A DNA stretch of 64,000 bases from DASVUC01 sp038237225. Lineage in GTDB: Bacteria > Planctomycetota > Phycisphaerae > Tepidisphaerales > Tepidisphaeraceae. The notes below the pieces were generated by a model that did no database searches, was not told the DNA's origin, and saw only the letters and a list, made by a program, of their open reading frames with translations. Shown here piece after piece: positions 18,108 to 26,190 of this stretch. Numbering within the stretch: position 1 is the stretch's first letter; each line of letters begins with the position of its first letter. The position numbers and the translations under genes were made by a program. The stretch covers positions 105,052 through 169,051 of the forward strand of contig JBBRYX010000012.1 in the NCBI GenBank assembly GCA_038237225.1, in the 5' to 3' direction.

Positions 18108-18369
18108 GGCACACTCCCACTGAAAGAGATGAACGAAGCCCACAAAGCCCTTGAACGAATTGAACAGCCACACACCGGGCTGCCGAGAGAATAGGCTTCG
18201 AACACGGCTTCGCTCCCGGTGGTTTACCACAAAGAAACAAGGACTCAACAATTTTTTGCTCTGTCGAACAGGAAATTTTGATTCCGCGGAATTTCCGCGC
18301 CCTACTAACCTTCATCCCCTTCTCACAATGCTCGCTTCGCTTCGCAGGTCAAAGCATTCACTTTCCTCA

Positions 18370-18399
18370 TTGTCGATCCCCCTTCACCAAACTTATACT
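18370..18399 (+). promoter_or_regulatory. Candidate sigma-70-type promoter for the receiver gene
   Basis: TTGTCG (18370-18375), an 18-base spacer and TATACT (18394-18399) lie 30 bases before the GTG start at 18429. The rest of the 18108-18428 spacer shows nothing further I can name. Confidence 0.5.
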
Positions 18400-18428
18400 C
18401 CGCTGCGCGCCACAGTTATGGAGCTGAA

Positions 18429-18854
18429 GTGACCCTCACCACCGAAGGCAATGTTGTGTCGCCTCCCGGCACCCTTCCGACCATTTTGATCGTAGATGAC
18501 AACACCAACGTCACCCGCGCGCTCGTGAGATTGGTGCAGAAAGCCGGGTACGTTGCCATAGGCTGCCATTGCGGAGCTGATGCGCTCGCCTGCCTCCAAA
18601 CTACAACCCCGGCCGCCGCCGTCATCGACGTTCATCTCCCCGACATCAGCGGCCTCATCCTAGCGCAGAAACTGCGCGACCGTTTGGGTTCGGCTGTCCC
18701 GATCATTGTCATGTCGGGCGATACGTCGATGGAAACATTGAACTCCCTGTCGCACGTCGGCGCCACCTATTTCTACAGCAAGCCCATCAGCTCCGCTTCC
18801 TTGCTCAAGCACCTAAAGACCCTGCTGGCAGGCGAGAGTCCCGAAGCGAAATAA
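18429..18854 (+). CDS. Single-domain response regulator
   Basis: This is a stand-alone receiver of 141 residues with no output domain. It has the acidic pocket VDDN (Asp23, Asp24), phospho-acceptor Asp67 in AVIDVHLPDISG, Ser/Thr switch residue MSGDTS and the lysine of YSKPIS. It starts at GTG 18429, with GGAG at 18420-18423. Such proteins usually relay phosphate or bind a partner. No kinase is adjacent, so the partner is unknown. A second single-domain receiver is at 27617. Confidence 0.88.
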   Translation: MTLTTEGNVVSPPGTLPTILIVDDNTNVTRALVRLVQKAGYVAIGCHCGADALACLQTTTPAAAVIDVHLPDISGLILAQKLRDRLGSAVPIIVMSGDTSMETLNSLSHVGATYFYSKPISSASLLKHLKTLLAGESPEAK

Positions 18855-19012
18855 TCACATCCAGCTGATGCGGATTCCGCTTAATTCCCGCGCTTGTGTT
18901 TCGCGGCCGCGCTTGCGGGGCGCGAGCTTCGAGAGCGAATCAAGCGAGAGAGTTAAAGGAGGCCTTGGATCAACGCCTCCCGCGAACGCGTGCAAAGTGG
19001 AGCGATTCGGGG

Positions 19013-19981
19013 TCAGGGGTTGACGGCGCGGAGCCAGCCGTGGGCGTTGTACGACTTCAGGATGCTTAAGCCTTTGGGGCCCATCACGCAGATGGCTGTG
19101 GAGAGGGCGTCGGTGTCGATTCCCTTTGGGGCGATGATGGTGGCGGCGTAGTGGTTGGTGAGGGCGCGGGCGGTTCTGGGGTCGACGACGTGGGAGTATT
19201 TGGTGCCGGCGATTTCCACGAATTGGACGGTGTCGCCGCTGGTGGAGATGGCGGTGTTGTGTAGGGTTAGTTTGCTGGGGGCGGAGCCGGGGTTTTCGAT
19301 TTCGATGGTCCAGCCGTTCGTTGCGGGAGGGGCGTCGCTCACGACGATGTCTCCGCCAGCTTCGAAGAGGGCGCTTTTGATTCCGTTGTCGCGGAGGACG
19401 CGGATGGCTTCGTCGCCGGCGTAGCCTTTGGCGATTCCGCCGAGGTCGAGCTTCATGCTGGGCTTGACGAGGCGGACGGTTTTTTTGAAATGATCGAGTT
19501 GCATCAGTTTCCAGCCGGTGATCTGGCGGGCGGCATCGATTTGCTGGGTGGTGGGCAACTCGTGGGTTTTTCTTGCCTTTCGCCAGAGGGCGACTTCGGG
19601 GCCTACGGTTACGTCGAAGGCTCCAGCGGTTTTTTGGGACAGTTCCCGGGCTTTTTCGAGGACCAGGAAAAGTTCATCGCTGACCTTCACAGGCTCTGCG
19701 CCGGCTTTGGCGCAGAGCCGCAACAACTCGCTGTCGCGGCGGTAATCACTCGTGGCGTTTTCGAGCGCTTCGATGCGTTGATAGGCAGCGCGGCAGGCAT
19801 TCTCGGCGGTCGCCTCATCGGGGGCATAAACGACGAGGCGCGCTTGAACGCCCATCTTAATTTGGGCATAGTTATAGCGCTGGAGTCTGGGCTGATGCGA
19901 GCAGCCGAGCCCGGCAGTGGTTCCAATTAACAGAATTGCGAAAGCGGAGGAACGCGTGAGAGCCCGCAGAGTGTCGTTCAT
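19013..19981 (-). CDS. ApbE-family FAD:protein FMN transferase, lipoprotein
   Basis: ApbE proteins attach FMN to threonines of exported flavoproteins. The 322-residue form starting at ATG 19981 has a lipoprotein signal with lipobox GLGC (Cys27). The core has FDVTVGPEVALWRKA, LDLGGIAKGYAGDEAI (the flavin-binding ApbE signature), GGDIVVSD, NTAISTSGD and YSHVVDPRTA. The metal-site DTDALSTAICVMG is near the end. An ATG at 19993 is an alternative. The 5' end overlaps that of the divergent gene starting at 19956 by 26 bases. No obvious flavoprotein substrate is adjacent. Confidence 0.9.
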   Translation of the reverse strand: MNDTLRALTRSSAFAILLIGTTAGLGCSHQPRLQRYNYAQIKMGVQARLVVYAPDEATAENACRAAYQRIEALENATSDYRRDSELLRLCAKAGAEPVKVSDELFLVLEKARELSQKTAGAFDVTVGPEVALWRKARKTHELPTTQQIDAARQITGWKLMQLDHFKKTVRLVKPSMKLDLGGIAKGYAGDEAIRVLRDNGIKSALFEAGGDIVVSDAPPATNGWTIEIENPGSAPSKLTLHNTAISTSGDTVQFVEIAGTKYSHVVDPRTARALTNHYAATIIAPKGIDTDALSTAICVMGPKGLSILKSYNAHGWLRAVNP

Positions 19982-20750
19982 TATTGTGTGCATCAGCGTC
20001 TTGATCATTGGCGCTGGGCCTGAAGAAAAAACGTTCAAGGAGAAAGTCCCGGCGGGACTGAGCTCCTTCGAGATGGTCCTCATTCCGGAGGGCGAGATCA
20101 AATTGTCGGGCGACAAGGAGGCGGTGAAGATCAAGCCGTTCTACATGTCGAAGACCGAAGTGACCTGGGACATGTTTGATCCATACATGATTCGCGGTGA
20201 CCTGACGGAGAAGCAGCGGGTGGAAGGGGTTGATGCTGACAGCCGGCCCAGTAAACCTTACGGAACGGTGAAGGATTTCGGGGACTCGGGGTTTCCGACG
20301 GTTTATCCGCACATTCTCAATGCGCAGGATTATTGCAAGTGGTTGAGCAAGAAGACGGGGAAGAAGTATCGGCTGCCGACGGAGGTGGAGTGGACGTATG
20401 CGTGCCGGGCGGGCGGGGATGGGAAGCCGCTCCCAAAGGATGAACTGACGAAGGTGGCGTGGTTTGATGGGAACTCGGAGGAGAAGCCGCATTTAGTGGG
20501 GAAGAAGGAGCCGAATGCGTTTGGGCTTTATGACATGCTTGGGAATCTTGGCGAGTGGGTGATGCGGGCGGATGGGACGAGCGTGGTCGCGGGGGGCGCT
20601 TGGATCGACAGCGCGGATGAAGTTTCATCGAATGCGCGGAAAGAATATTCGGAAGACTGGCAGAGTTCGGATCCGCAGAGCCCGAAGAGCAAGTGGTGGC
20701 TGTCGGATGGGACGTTTGTTGGGTTCCGGATTTTGTGTGAGAAAGAGTGA
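19956..20750 (+). CDS. SUMF1/formylglycine-generating-enzyme-like secreted protein
   Basis: This is a 264-residue protein with an FGE-sulfatase fold. The start at GTG 19956 is chosen for its strong GGAGG (19946-19950). It begins with a basic N-region and a hydrophobic segment (VSFIIVCISVLIIGAG), a signal peptide. Conserved family pieces are FYMSKTEVTWDMFDPYM, DYCKWLSKKTGKKYRLPTEVEW, YACRAGG, NAFGLYDMLGNLGEWV and GGAWIDS. The two cysteines that make formylglycine synthase catalytic are not in evident positions, so a structural or binding role is as likely. The gene is divergent to and overlapping with apbE. Confidence 0.8.
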   Translation: MRARRVSFIIVCISVLIIGAGPEEKTFKEKVPAGLSSFEMVLIPEGEIKLSGDKEAVKIKPFYMSKTEVTWDMFDPYMIRGDLTEKQRVEGVDADSRPSKPYGTVKDFGDSGFPTVYPHILNAQDYCKWLSKKTGKKYRLPTEVEWTYACRAGGDGKPLPKDELTKVAWFDGNSEEKPHLVGKKEPNAFGLYDMLGNLGEWVMRADGTSVVAGGAWIDSADEVSSNARKEYSEDWQSSDPQSPKSKWWLSDGTFVGFRILCEKE

Positions 20751-20754
20751 TTTC

Positions 20755-20811
20755 GTGGCATGGCCGTCTCGGCCATGCCTTCGATAGACACGGGCGAGAC
20801 GCCCATGCTAC
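20755..20811. repeat. Palindromic repeat, CATGGGCGTCTC family
   Basis: GGCATGGCCGTCTCGGCCATG is followed by GGGCGAGACGCCCATGCTAC, each arm itself palindromic. A near-identical arrangement occurs at 56082-56135. Both copies sit in short spacers just upstream of Tat-signal genes. Confidence 0.7.
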
Positions 20812-20822
20812 GAGAGGATGAC

Positions 20823-22109
20823 ATGAGTGATAGCAATGTTTCGCGTCGGACGATTCTGAAGTCGAGTGCCGCGATTGCGGCGGCGGCGACGTTTGCGTCG
20901 CTGGGCACCAACTATGCTTGGGCGGCGGGGTCGGACAAGATCAAGATCGGTCTGGTCGGCTGCGGCGGGCGCGGGACGGGGGCGGCGACGGATTGCTGCC
21001 ATGCTTCCGCGCAGGTGCAGATCGTGGCGATGGGGGACTTGTTCAAGGATCGGCTGGATAGCTCGCGGGCGCAGCTCAAGGGGGATGGGGATAAGAACAA
21101 GGGCGTGGGCGAGCAGTACGCGGTGAATGACGATCAGTGCTTCGTGGGGTTTGATGCTTATCAGAAGGTGATCGATTCAGGGATCAACCTGGTGCTGCTC
21201 TGTACGCCGCCCGGTTTTCGGCCGACGCATTTCAAGTATGCGATCGACAAGGACAAGCACGTGTTCTTCGAGAAGCCGGTTGCGGTTGACCCGACGCAGG
21301 TGCGGGCGATTCTGGAGACGAGCAAGGTGGCGCAGGAGAAGAATTTAGGCGTACTCACCGGCACGCTCTTCCGCCATCACACCACCCACCGCGAAGCGAT
21401 CCAGCGCATGCACGATGGCGCGATTGGGGACATCGTCGCGGGCAACAGCTATTACAACGCGAACGAGCTTTGGTTTCATGCGCGCAAGCCGGAATGGACG
21501 GATGCGGAGTATCAGATTCGCAACTGGCTGTATTACACCTGGCTGTCGGGGGATCACATCGTCGAGCAGAATGTTCACCGCATCGACGTGATGAACTGGG
21601 TGATGAAAGGACCGCCGGTGGCGGCGTATGGCATGGGCGGGCGGCAGGTGCGGACGAACCCGAATTACGGCAACGTGTACGATCACTTCGCGGTCGAGTA
21701 CGAGTACGCGGGCGGGGTGAAGGTCGTGAATACGTGCCGGCAGCAGGATGGCACGGAGGCTCGCGTGACGGAATATTTTGCGGGGACGAAGGGAACGGCG
21801 CAGCCGGCGGAGGGGAAAGTCGGCTCGACCGAGAAGATCAAGAAGGAGAACTGGGGCGATGCTTATGTTCGCGAGCACAAGGACCTGATCGACTCGATCA
21901 ACGCGGGCAAGCCGCTGAATGAGGGCAAGCAGATCGCCGAGAGCACGCTGACGGCGATCATGGGGCGGATGAGCGCGTACACCGGCAAGCGCGTGACCTG
22001 GGAACAGGCGATGAAATCCACGCTGGATCTGTGGCCGAAGACGACCCTGGAGTTTGGGCCGATGGCGGTTCCACCGGTGCCGCAGCCGGGGAAGGAACCG
22101 TTGGTTTAG
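20823..22109 (+). CDS. Gfo/Idh/MocA-family oxidoreductase with Tat signal (paralog)
   Basis: This 428-residue exported sugar oxidoreductase is closely related to the one at 9263. It has a twin-arginine signal SRRTILKSS followed by LGTNYAWAAG, the same cleavage-site region as the paralog. The Rossmann motif is GLVGCGGRGTG, with EKPVAVDP and the GDHIVEQNVHRIDV histidine segment. The start at 20823 has AGAGGA six bases upstream; an open frame further left runs through a palindromic repeat. It is followed by a glycoside-hydrolase-like gene and, further on, DUF1080, which suggests a shared role in sugar breakdown. Confidence 0.88.
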   Translation: MSDSNVSRRTILKSSAAIAAAATFASLGTNYAWAAGSDKIKIGLVGCGGRGTGAATDCCHASAQVQIVAMGDLFKDRLDSSRAQLKGDGDKNKGVGEQYAVNDDQCFVGFDAYQKVIDSGINLVLLCTPPGFRPTHFKYAIDKDKHVFFEKPVAVDPTQVRAILETSKVAQEKNLGVLTGTLFRHHTTHREAIQRMHDGAIGDIVAGNSYYNANELWFHARKPEWTDAEYQIRNWLYYTWLSGDHIVEQNVHRIDVMNWVMKGPPVAAYGMGGRQVRTNPNYGNVYDHFAVEYEYAGGVKVVNTCRQQDGTEARVTEYFAGTKGTAQPAEGKVGSTEKIKKENWGDAYVREHKDLIDSINAGKPLNEGKQIAESTLTAIMGRMSAYTGKRVTWEQAMKSTLDLWPKTTLEFGPMAVPPVPQPGKEPLV

Positions 22110-22141
22110 CTGTTGGGTTGAGGCGACGACGCGTTCTTCCC

Positions 22142-22172
22142 GTAGGGGCGACACTTGTGTCGCCCTTTTTTC
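22142..22172 (+). terminator. Terminator-like palindromic repeat, GGGGCGACACTTG family
   Basis: A 25-base palindrome (22142-22166; core GGGCGACACTTGTGTCGCCC) is followed by TTTTTT. It should form a strong hairpin ending the oxidoreductase transcript. The identical 25 bases occur inside the coding sequence at 55207, and variants are at 52640 and 57652. Confidence 0.7.
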
Positions 22173-22186
22173 GCGCGGTGTCAGTC

Positions 22187-24376
22187 ATGATGCATCATTC
22201 GCTGTATCGCCGGGATTTGCTTCGGACGATGAATGCCAACCCGCTGATCCTTCAGCGGCGCGATCCGCATCGAAATGTCGGGTTGAGGGGTAAGGTTGAG
22301 GCGGGGCCGGGGCAGCTCAAATTGTCTGGAAAGTGGCGGGTGCAGACGGCGCGGAAGGATCGGGCAGAAGAATTGGTGGCGGAGGATGCTCGGGATTTTC
22401 TGAAGCACCTCGGGGTGGAGCTTTCGGATTCGGGTGAATCGCAGATCCTGGTGGAGATTGGGTCTTGTCCGGTTGGGTTTCGGACGGTGGTGGAGCGGAA
22501 TCGCGTGGAGGTGCACGCGGCGGATGCGGGGTCGATGTGGGCGGGGTGGGTTTCGCTCGAGCATGAGATGCGGCGGAATGGAGGGGCGGTTCTTGCCAAC
22601 GGGGAGCGGTCGCACAAGCCTGCCTGGCAGGTGCAGATCGCGCCGCCGAGCTGGGGGGCGAATTATGCGGTGCCGGATTTTGCGGAAGAGTTTTTGTCGG
22701 ATCAGACGTTGCGGTCTCTCGCGCATCAAGGGGTCGATGGGTTGCTGATCTACGGCGACTTTCTGGTCTACACGCAGAACACGCGGTTCAAGGAGCTGGA
22801 TCACCCGGATGCGCAGAAGCATCTGGACATACTCAAGGATGCGACGGAGCGGGCGGCGCCTTACGGGATCAAGCTTTACTATTGCGTGGTCGGGCCGAAG
22901 CTGGCGGCGGATCATGCGGTGTTCCAGCGGGTGCCGGGGGCGCGCGGGGCGAAGCTGGCTTGGGGGAAGCGCGAGCTTCATTGCCTGTGCTCATCGGATG
23001 ACGATGCGCTGGGGTTTCATGCTGAGGCGATGACCAACCTGTTCACGCACGCGCCGCAGCTTGGCGGATTGATTCTGATCATCGGCGGCGAGTCTTACTA
23101 CCACTGCTTCATGCGGGCGGCGGATGCGCCGATCGGGGAGACGAATTGCCCTCGGTGCAAAGGGAAGGTGGCAGAGGACGTGATCGCGAACCTCCTGAAG
23201 GTGACGGCTGATGCAGCGCAGAAGATCAACCCGAAGGCGCGGGTGATGGCTTGGCCCTACAGCGCCCAGTTTTTCTGGGCGAAAGAAGTGACGGAAGGGG
23301 CCATGATCGATCGGCTGCCCGCGAACGTCGGGTTTCTGAGCGAGATCGATAAGGACGAGATCATCCAGAAGGAGGGGTACAAGAGACGAATCTGGGATTA
23401 CACGGTGGAGGCACAGGGGGCATCGAAACGGATCCAGGCGCAGGCAAAGCGATGTCGGGACAAGAAGAGAAGCGTTTACGTCAAGACCGAGACCTGTCAT
23501 GGGATTGAGCTGCTTCATCTGCCATATGTGCCGGGGATTACGCGGTCGGCGCGGATGTGGGCGGCGATGCGATCGCTGGCACCGGAGGGAGTGCTTCAGC
23601 GGTGGGGTTTTATTGGGATGTTTGATTCGGTTGCGGAGCGGATGGCGTTTAAGGCGCGGTGGGATTCTGAGTTTGATCCCGATCGTGCATCGCAGGAAGT
23701 GGCGCGGGAAGTGGTTGGGGAACGGGGGCCGAAGGTGGTGGAGGCTTGGAGGAAGTTCGATGAGTCGTTGGGTCATATTCCCGTGCTGACGACCGGAGCG
23801 TATTACATCGGCCCGGCGTTTCTGGGGCCGGCGCATCCGTTGCCGGTATGGGATGGGGCGACGCCGGATGCGTTCAAGGCGAATCTGTTTTATATCGCGG
23901 AGGAGCAGTCCACGTTCAGCAAAGAGCGGGTGGTCGCGAAGGATGATCTGACGCTGAAGACTGTTGCTCAATTGGGGGCGGAACCTGGGGTGGCGATTGT
24001 TGAGAAGGAGTTCACCCGCGCTGCGGAGCTTGCGGGGGAAGGGCATGCGATTCTTCAGAAGCTCGATCCGCAACAGCAGGTGGAGCCTTGGCGAAGTGAG
24101 CTTATTGAGCAACGTGAGATGGGCGAATATCTCTATCGCACGTTTCGAGCGGCTTCGAACACGGTGAAGTTTCTCCGGGAGCGAGAGGGGGCGAAATCCG
24201 CGGCACGTCTGCGGGAGATCGCGCAGGATGAGCTTCTGAATGCGAAGGCGGCTGCGGAGATGTACCAATCGACGCCTTGGCTTAGCCACGCGCTGCGGCT
24301 GGATGTGCTCTGCCCGGACAGCCTGAAGATGACGCAGGAAAAAATCCGGCTTCTTGAAAAGTTCGTGGCAAAATAG
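22187..24376 (+). CDS. Glycoside-hydrolase-like protein of unknown family
   Basis: The 729-residue protein has an N-terminal domain (to about 170) resembling the alpha/beta domain found before GH20/GH67-type barrels (LVEIGSCPVGFRTVV). A long central region follows whose pattern fits a TIM barrel (GVDGLLIYGDFLVYT, YGIKLYYCVVG, LGGLILIIGGESYYHCF, ARVMAWPYSAQFFW). GGESYYHC and CPRCKGK are distinctive, the latter a possible metal site. Catalytic acids cannot be assigned. The start is uncertain: ATG 22187, 22190 and 22229 are possible and none has a strong ribosome site. Codon use is strongly G-ending, unlike genes after 52 kb. Neighbours suggest carbohydrate catabolism. Confidence 0.65.
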   Translation: MMHHSLYRRDLLRTMNANPLILQRRDPHRNVGLRGKVEAGPGQLKLSGKWRVQTARKDRAEELVAEDARDFLKHLGVELSDSGESQILVEIGSCPVGFRTVVERNRVEVHAADAGSMWAGWVSLEHEMRRNGGAVLANGERSHKPAWQVQIAPPSWGANYAVPDFAEEFLSDQTLRSLAHQGVDGLLIYGDFLVYTQNTRFKELDHPDAQKHLDILKDATERAAPYGIKLYYCVVGPKLAADHAVFQRVPGARGAKLAWGKRELHCLCSSDDDALGFHAEAMTNLFTHAPQLGGLILIIGGESYYHCFMRAADAPIGETNCPRCKGKVAEDVIANLLKVTADAAQKINPKARVMAWPYSAQFFWAKEVTEGAMIDRLPANVGFLSEIDKDEIIQKEGYKRRIWDYTVEAQGASKRIQAQAKRCRDKKRSVYVKTETCHGIELLHLPYVPGITRSARMWAAMRSLAPEGVLQRWGFIGMFDSVAERMAFKARWDSEFDPDRASQEVAREVVGERGPKVVEAWRKFDESLGHIPVLTTGAYYIGPAFLGPAHPLPVWDGATPDAFKANLFYIAEEQSTFSKERVVAKDDLTLKTVAQLGAEPGVAIVEKEFTRAAELAGEGHAILQKLDPQQQVEPWRSELIEQREMGEYLYRTFRAASNTVKFLREREGAKSAARLREIAQDELLNAKAAAEMYQSTPWLSHALRLDVLCPDSLKMTQEKIRLLEKFVAK

Positions 24377-24541
24377 CCTCTAACCTACGCCACTCTTTCG
24401 CAAGACAAAAACCGCGCTGCGCCAAAAATCGCCTCCGCGCGCAGCGCCCCCGGAGGAGAGGGAGGGACCTTCGCCGCGGACGGTCCGCGCGCTCTTCAGA
24501 ATGGAGCCACGATGCCAATGTTGCCTCTTGCCTCTCCCCCA

Positions 24542-26023
24542 TCAATGCATCCCCATGACCGACATATGAATATGCCCCCTGCTATTCTCATAATCGCACA
24601 GGAAGTTCTGACTCCCCAGCTTGCAGTCCCACTTCCCCCCATCCGCACACCGCTTCGTAGCGGCACCCCAGAACTGCAATCGCAAGGCTTTGACCCCGCC
24701 TTGGGCTTCGATGATTTCCTTCACTCGCGCCATCACATCCGGCGAGAAAAACTTAAGCCGCAAATCCACCACCCCCTGCACCGCCTTTTGTGCATCGGTT
24801 CCCAACTCCGACACCGCGACACCGGCATCGCCAATGGGTTTGCTGCTGTCGGATTTCCCCGCCTTCGTAACCCTTTCCTTCTCCGCGGGCGAAAGCGACC
24901 CATAAAGCTGAATCAGCTTATCCTCCTCCTCATTCCAAAGCGTCGGCGGATTCGCGCCCAGCAGAATCGGACCGATCGAGCTGATCTTCCCATCCGCAAA
25001 TTCCACGTGAACCAGCGTCAAATGATGCTCCGCGATTCGCCAGGCATAATTGCCGCCAGCACCCGGCTCGCCAAAGAACGTCACGTAGTAATCATCCAGC
25101 CCCGCCCCCGGATGGCTTTGCTGCGCAATCGCCTGGCACTTCTGCCAGCCGTAGTCGGATGTGAAACCCTTCACCAGATCCAGCGCCTTCTGCTTCTGCT
25201 CATCAGACAGCGCCTTGAGCTGGATTCCCGGCCGCTTCCCCGGTGGAAAAATTTTGCTCTCCCGCTCCGGGCTGTCATACGCAAGCACCACCTGTTTTTT
25301 CTGCTCCGGCGACAAAATCTGAAACAGCTCATGAACCGTCTGCTCCAGCGCCGGCTTCTTCTTCGCTTCCACCTTCGCGCTCGTGCCCTCGATCGGCGTC
25401 AGTTCGATGTTCCGAAACTCAATCTCCGCCCCCTCCGATTGCAGCAGGATGGAGCCGGGAGTTTCCTGAAACTCCGACGCCTCGTTCTGCACCAGATCAT
25501 TCACCTTCAGCGTGAGCCGGGTCCCGTCGGCGATGATCTCATACTGGTTCCATTCACCCAGCGGCTTCTCGTTCGAGGCGCTGACCTTCGTCGTGTGCCG
25601 GCCATCAGTACGCGCTTTCTCAACGTTGATGGGAAACTCATCGATCACCCAGATGTCGCCGGAATTGTCCGTCTGAAGCTGGCACTCCACGCTCTTGGGC
25701 CAAACCTTGTCCGGCTCCTGAACGCGAAGCAGCACCCCGCTGTTCCCCTTCTTCATGGTGCGCCACTGGAGTCGGAGCTTGAAATTGGTGTACTTCTCCT
25801 TCGTGCGGATGTAACCGACGGGAGCAGAACCCGTGCAGTGAATGACGCCGTCGGAAACGGTGAACACGTCTTCAAGCTTCGCGTTCGCATCGTTGAAGTG
25901 CGACGTCCAGTTCGAGAGATCTTTGCCGTTAAAAAGCTGAATCGTCCCCGACCCGGACTTCTCGTCCGCCCGCGCGGCAACCGCCAGCAACAATCCCAAT
26001 GCAACCGTAAGCACCTGTTTCAT
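24542..26023 (-). CDS. Exported 3-keto-disaccharide hydrolase domain (DUF1080) fused to DUF3500
   Basis: This 493-residue protein has a signal peptide (MKQVLTVALGLLLAVAARA). Residues about 25-215 match the DUF1080/3-keto-disaccharide hydrolase fold: LFNGKDLSNW, FKLRLQWRTMKKGNSGVLLR, WNQYEIIADGTRLTLKVND and GSILLQSEGAEIEFRNIEL. Residues about 235-490 match DUF3500: DYYVTFFGEPG, YAWRIAEHHLTLVHV and the C-terminal HIHMSVMG. DUF1080 enzymes hydrolyse 3-keto-glycosides made by oxidoreductases like those at 9263 and 20823; DUF3500 has no settled function. The 165 bases between this gene and the convergent hydrolase-like gene hold GC-rich hairpins (near 24430-24492) but no gene. Confidence 0.82.
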   Translation of the reverse strand: MKQVLTVALGLLLAVAARADEKSGSGTIQLFNGKDLSNWTSHFNDANAKLEDVFTVSDGVIHCTGSAPVGYIRTKEKYTNFKLRLQWRTMKKGNSGVLLRVQEPDKVWPKSVECQLQTDNSGDIWVIDEFPINVEKARTDGRHTTKVSASNEKPLGEWNQYEIIADGTRLTLKVNDLVQNEASEFQETPGSILLQSEGAEIEFRNIELTPIEGTSAKVEAKKKPALEQTVHELFQILSPEQKKQVVLAYDSPERESKIFPPGKRPGIQLKALSDEQKQKALDLVKGFTSDYGWQKCQAIAQQSHPGAGLDDYYVTFFGEPGAGGNYAWRIAEHHLTLVHVEFADGKISSIGPILLGANPPTLWNEEEDKLIQLYGSLSPAEKERVTKAGKSDSSKPIGDAGVAVSELGTDAQKAVQGVVDLRLKFFSPDVMARVKEIIEAQGGVKALRLQFWGAATKRCADGGKWDCKLGSQNFLCDYENSRGHIHMSVMGMH

Positions 26024-26190
26024 CGTCCGCTCCTTGTGAGTAAGGCGTATTCAACCACAGAGACGACAGAGTTCACAGAGGCAAGCATTTTATTGTGTGC
26101 CCAGGCGAGGGTGATCGCATTGACGATTCATCGGCGGGCCTTTCCAATCGGATTGCGTCGAAACGCGATTGAAATTTCCTCGGAGCCTTC

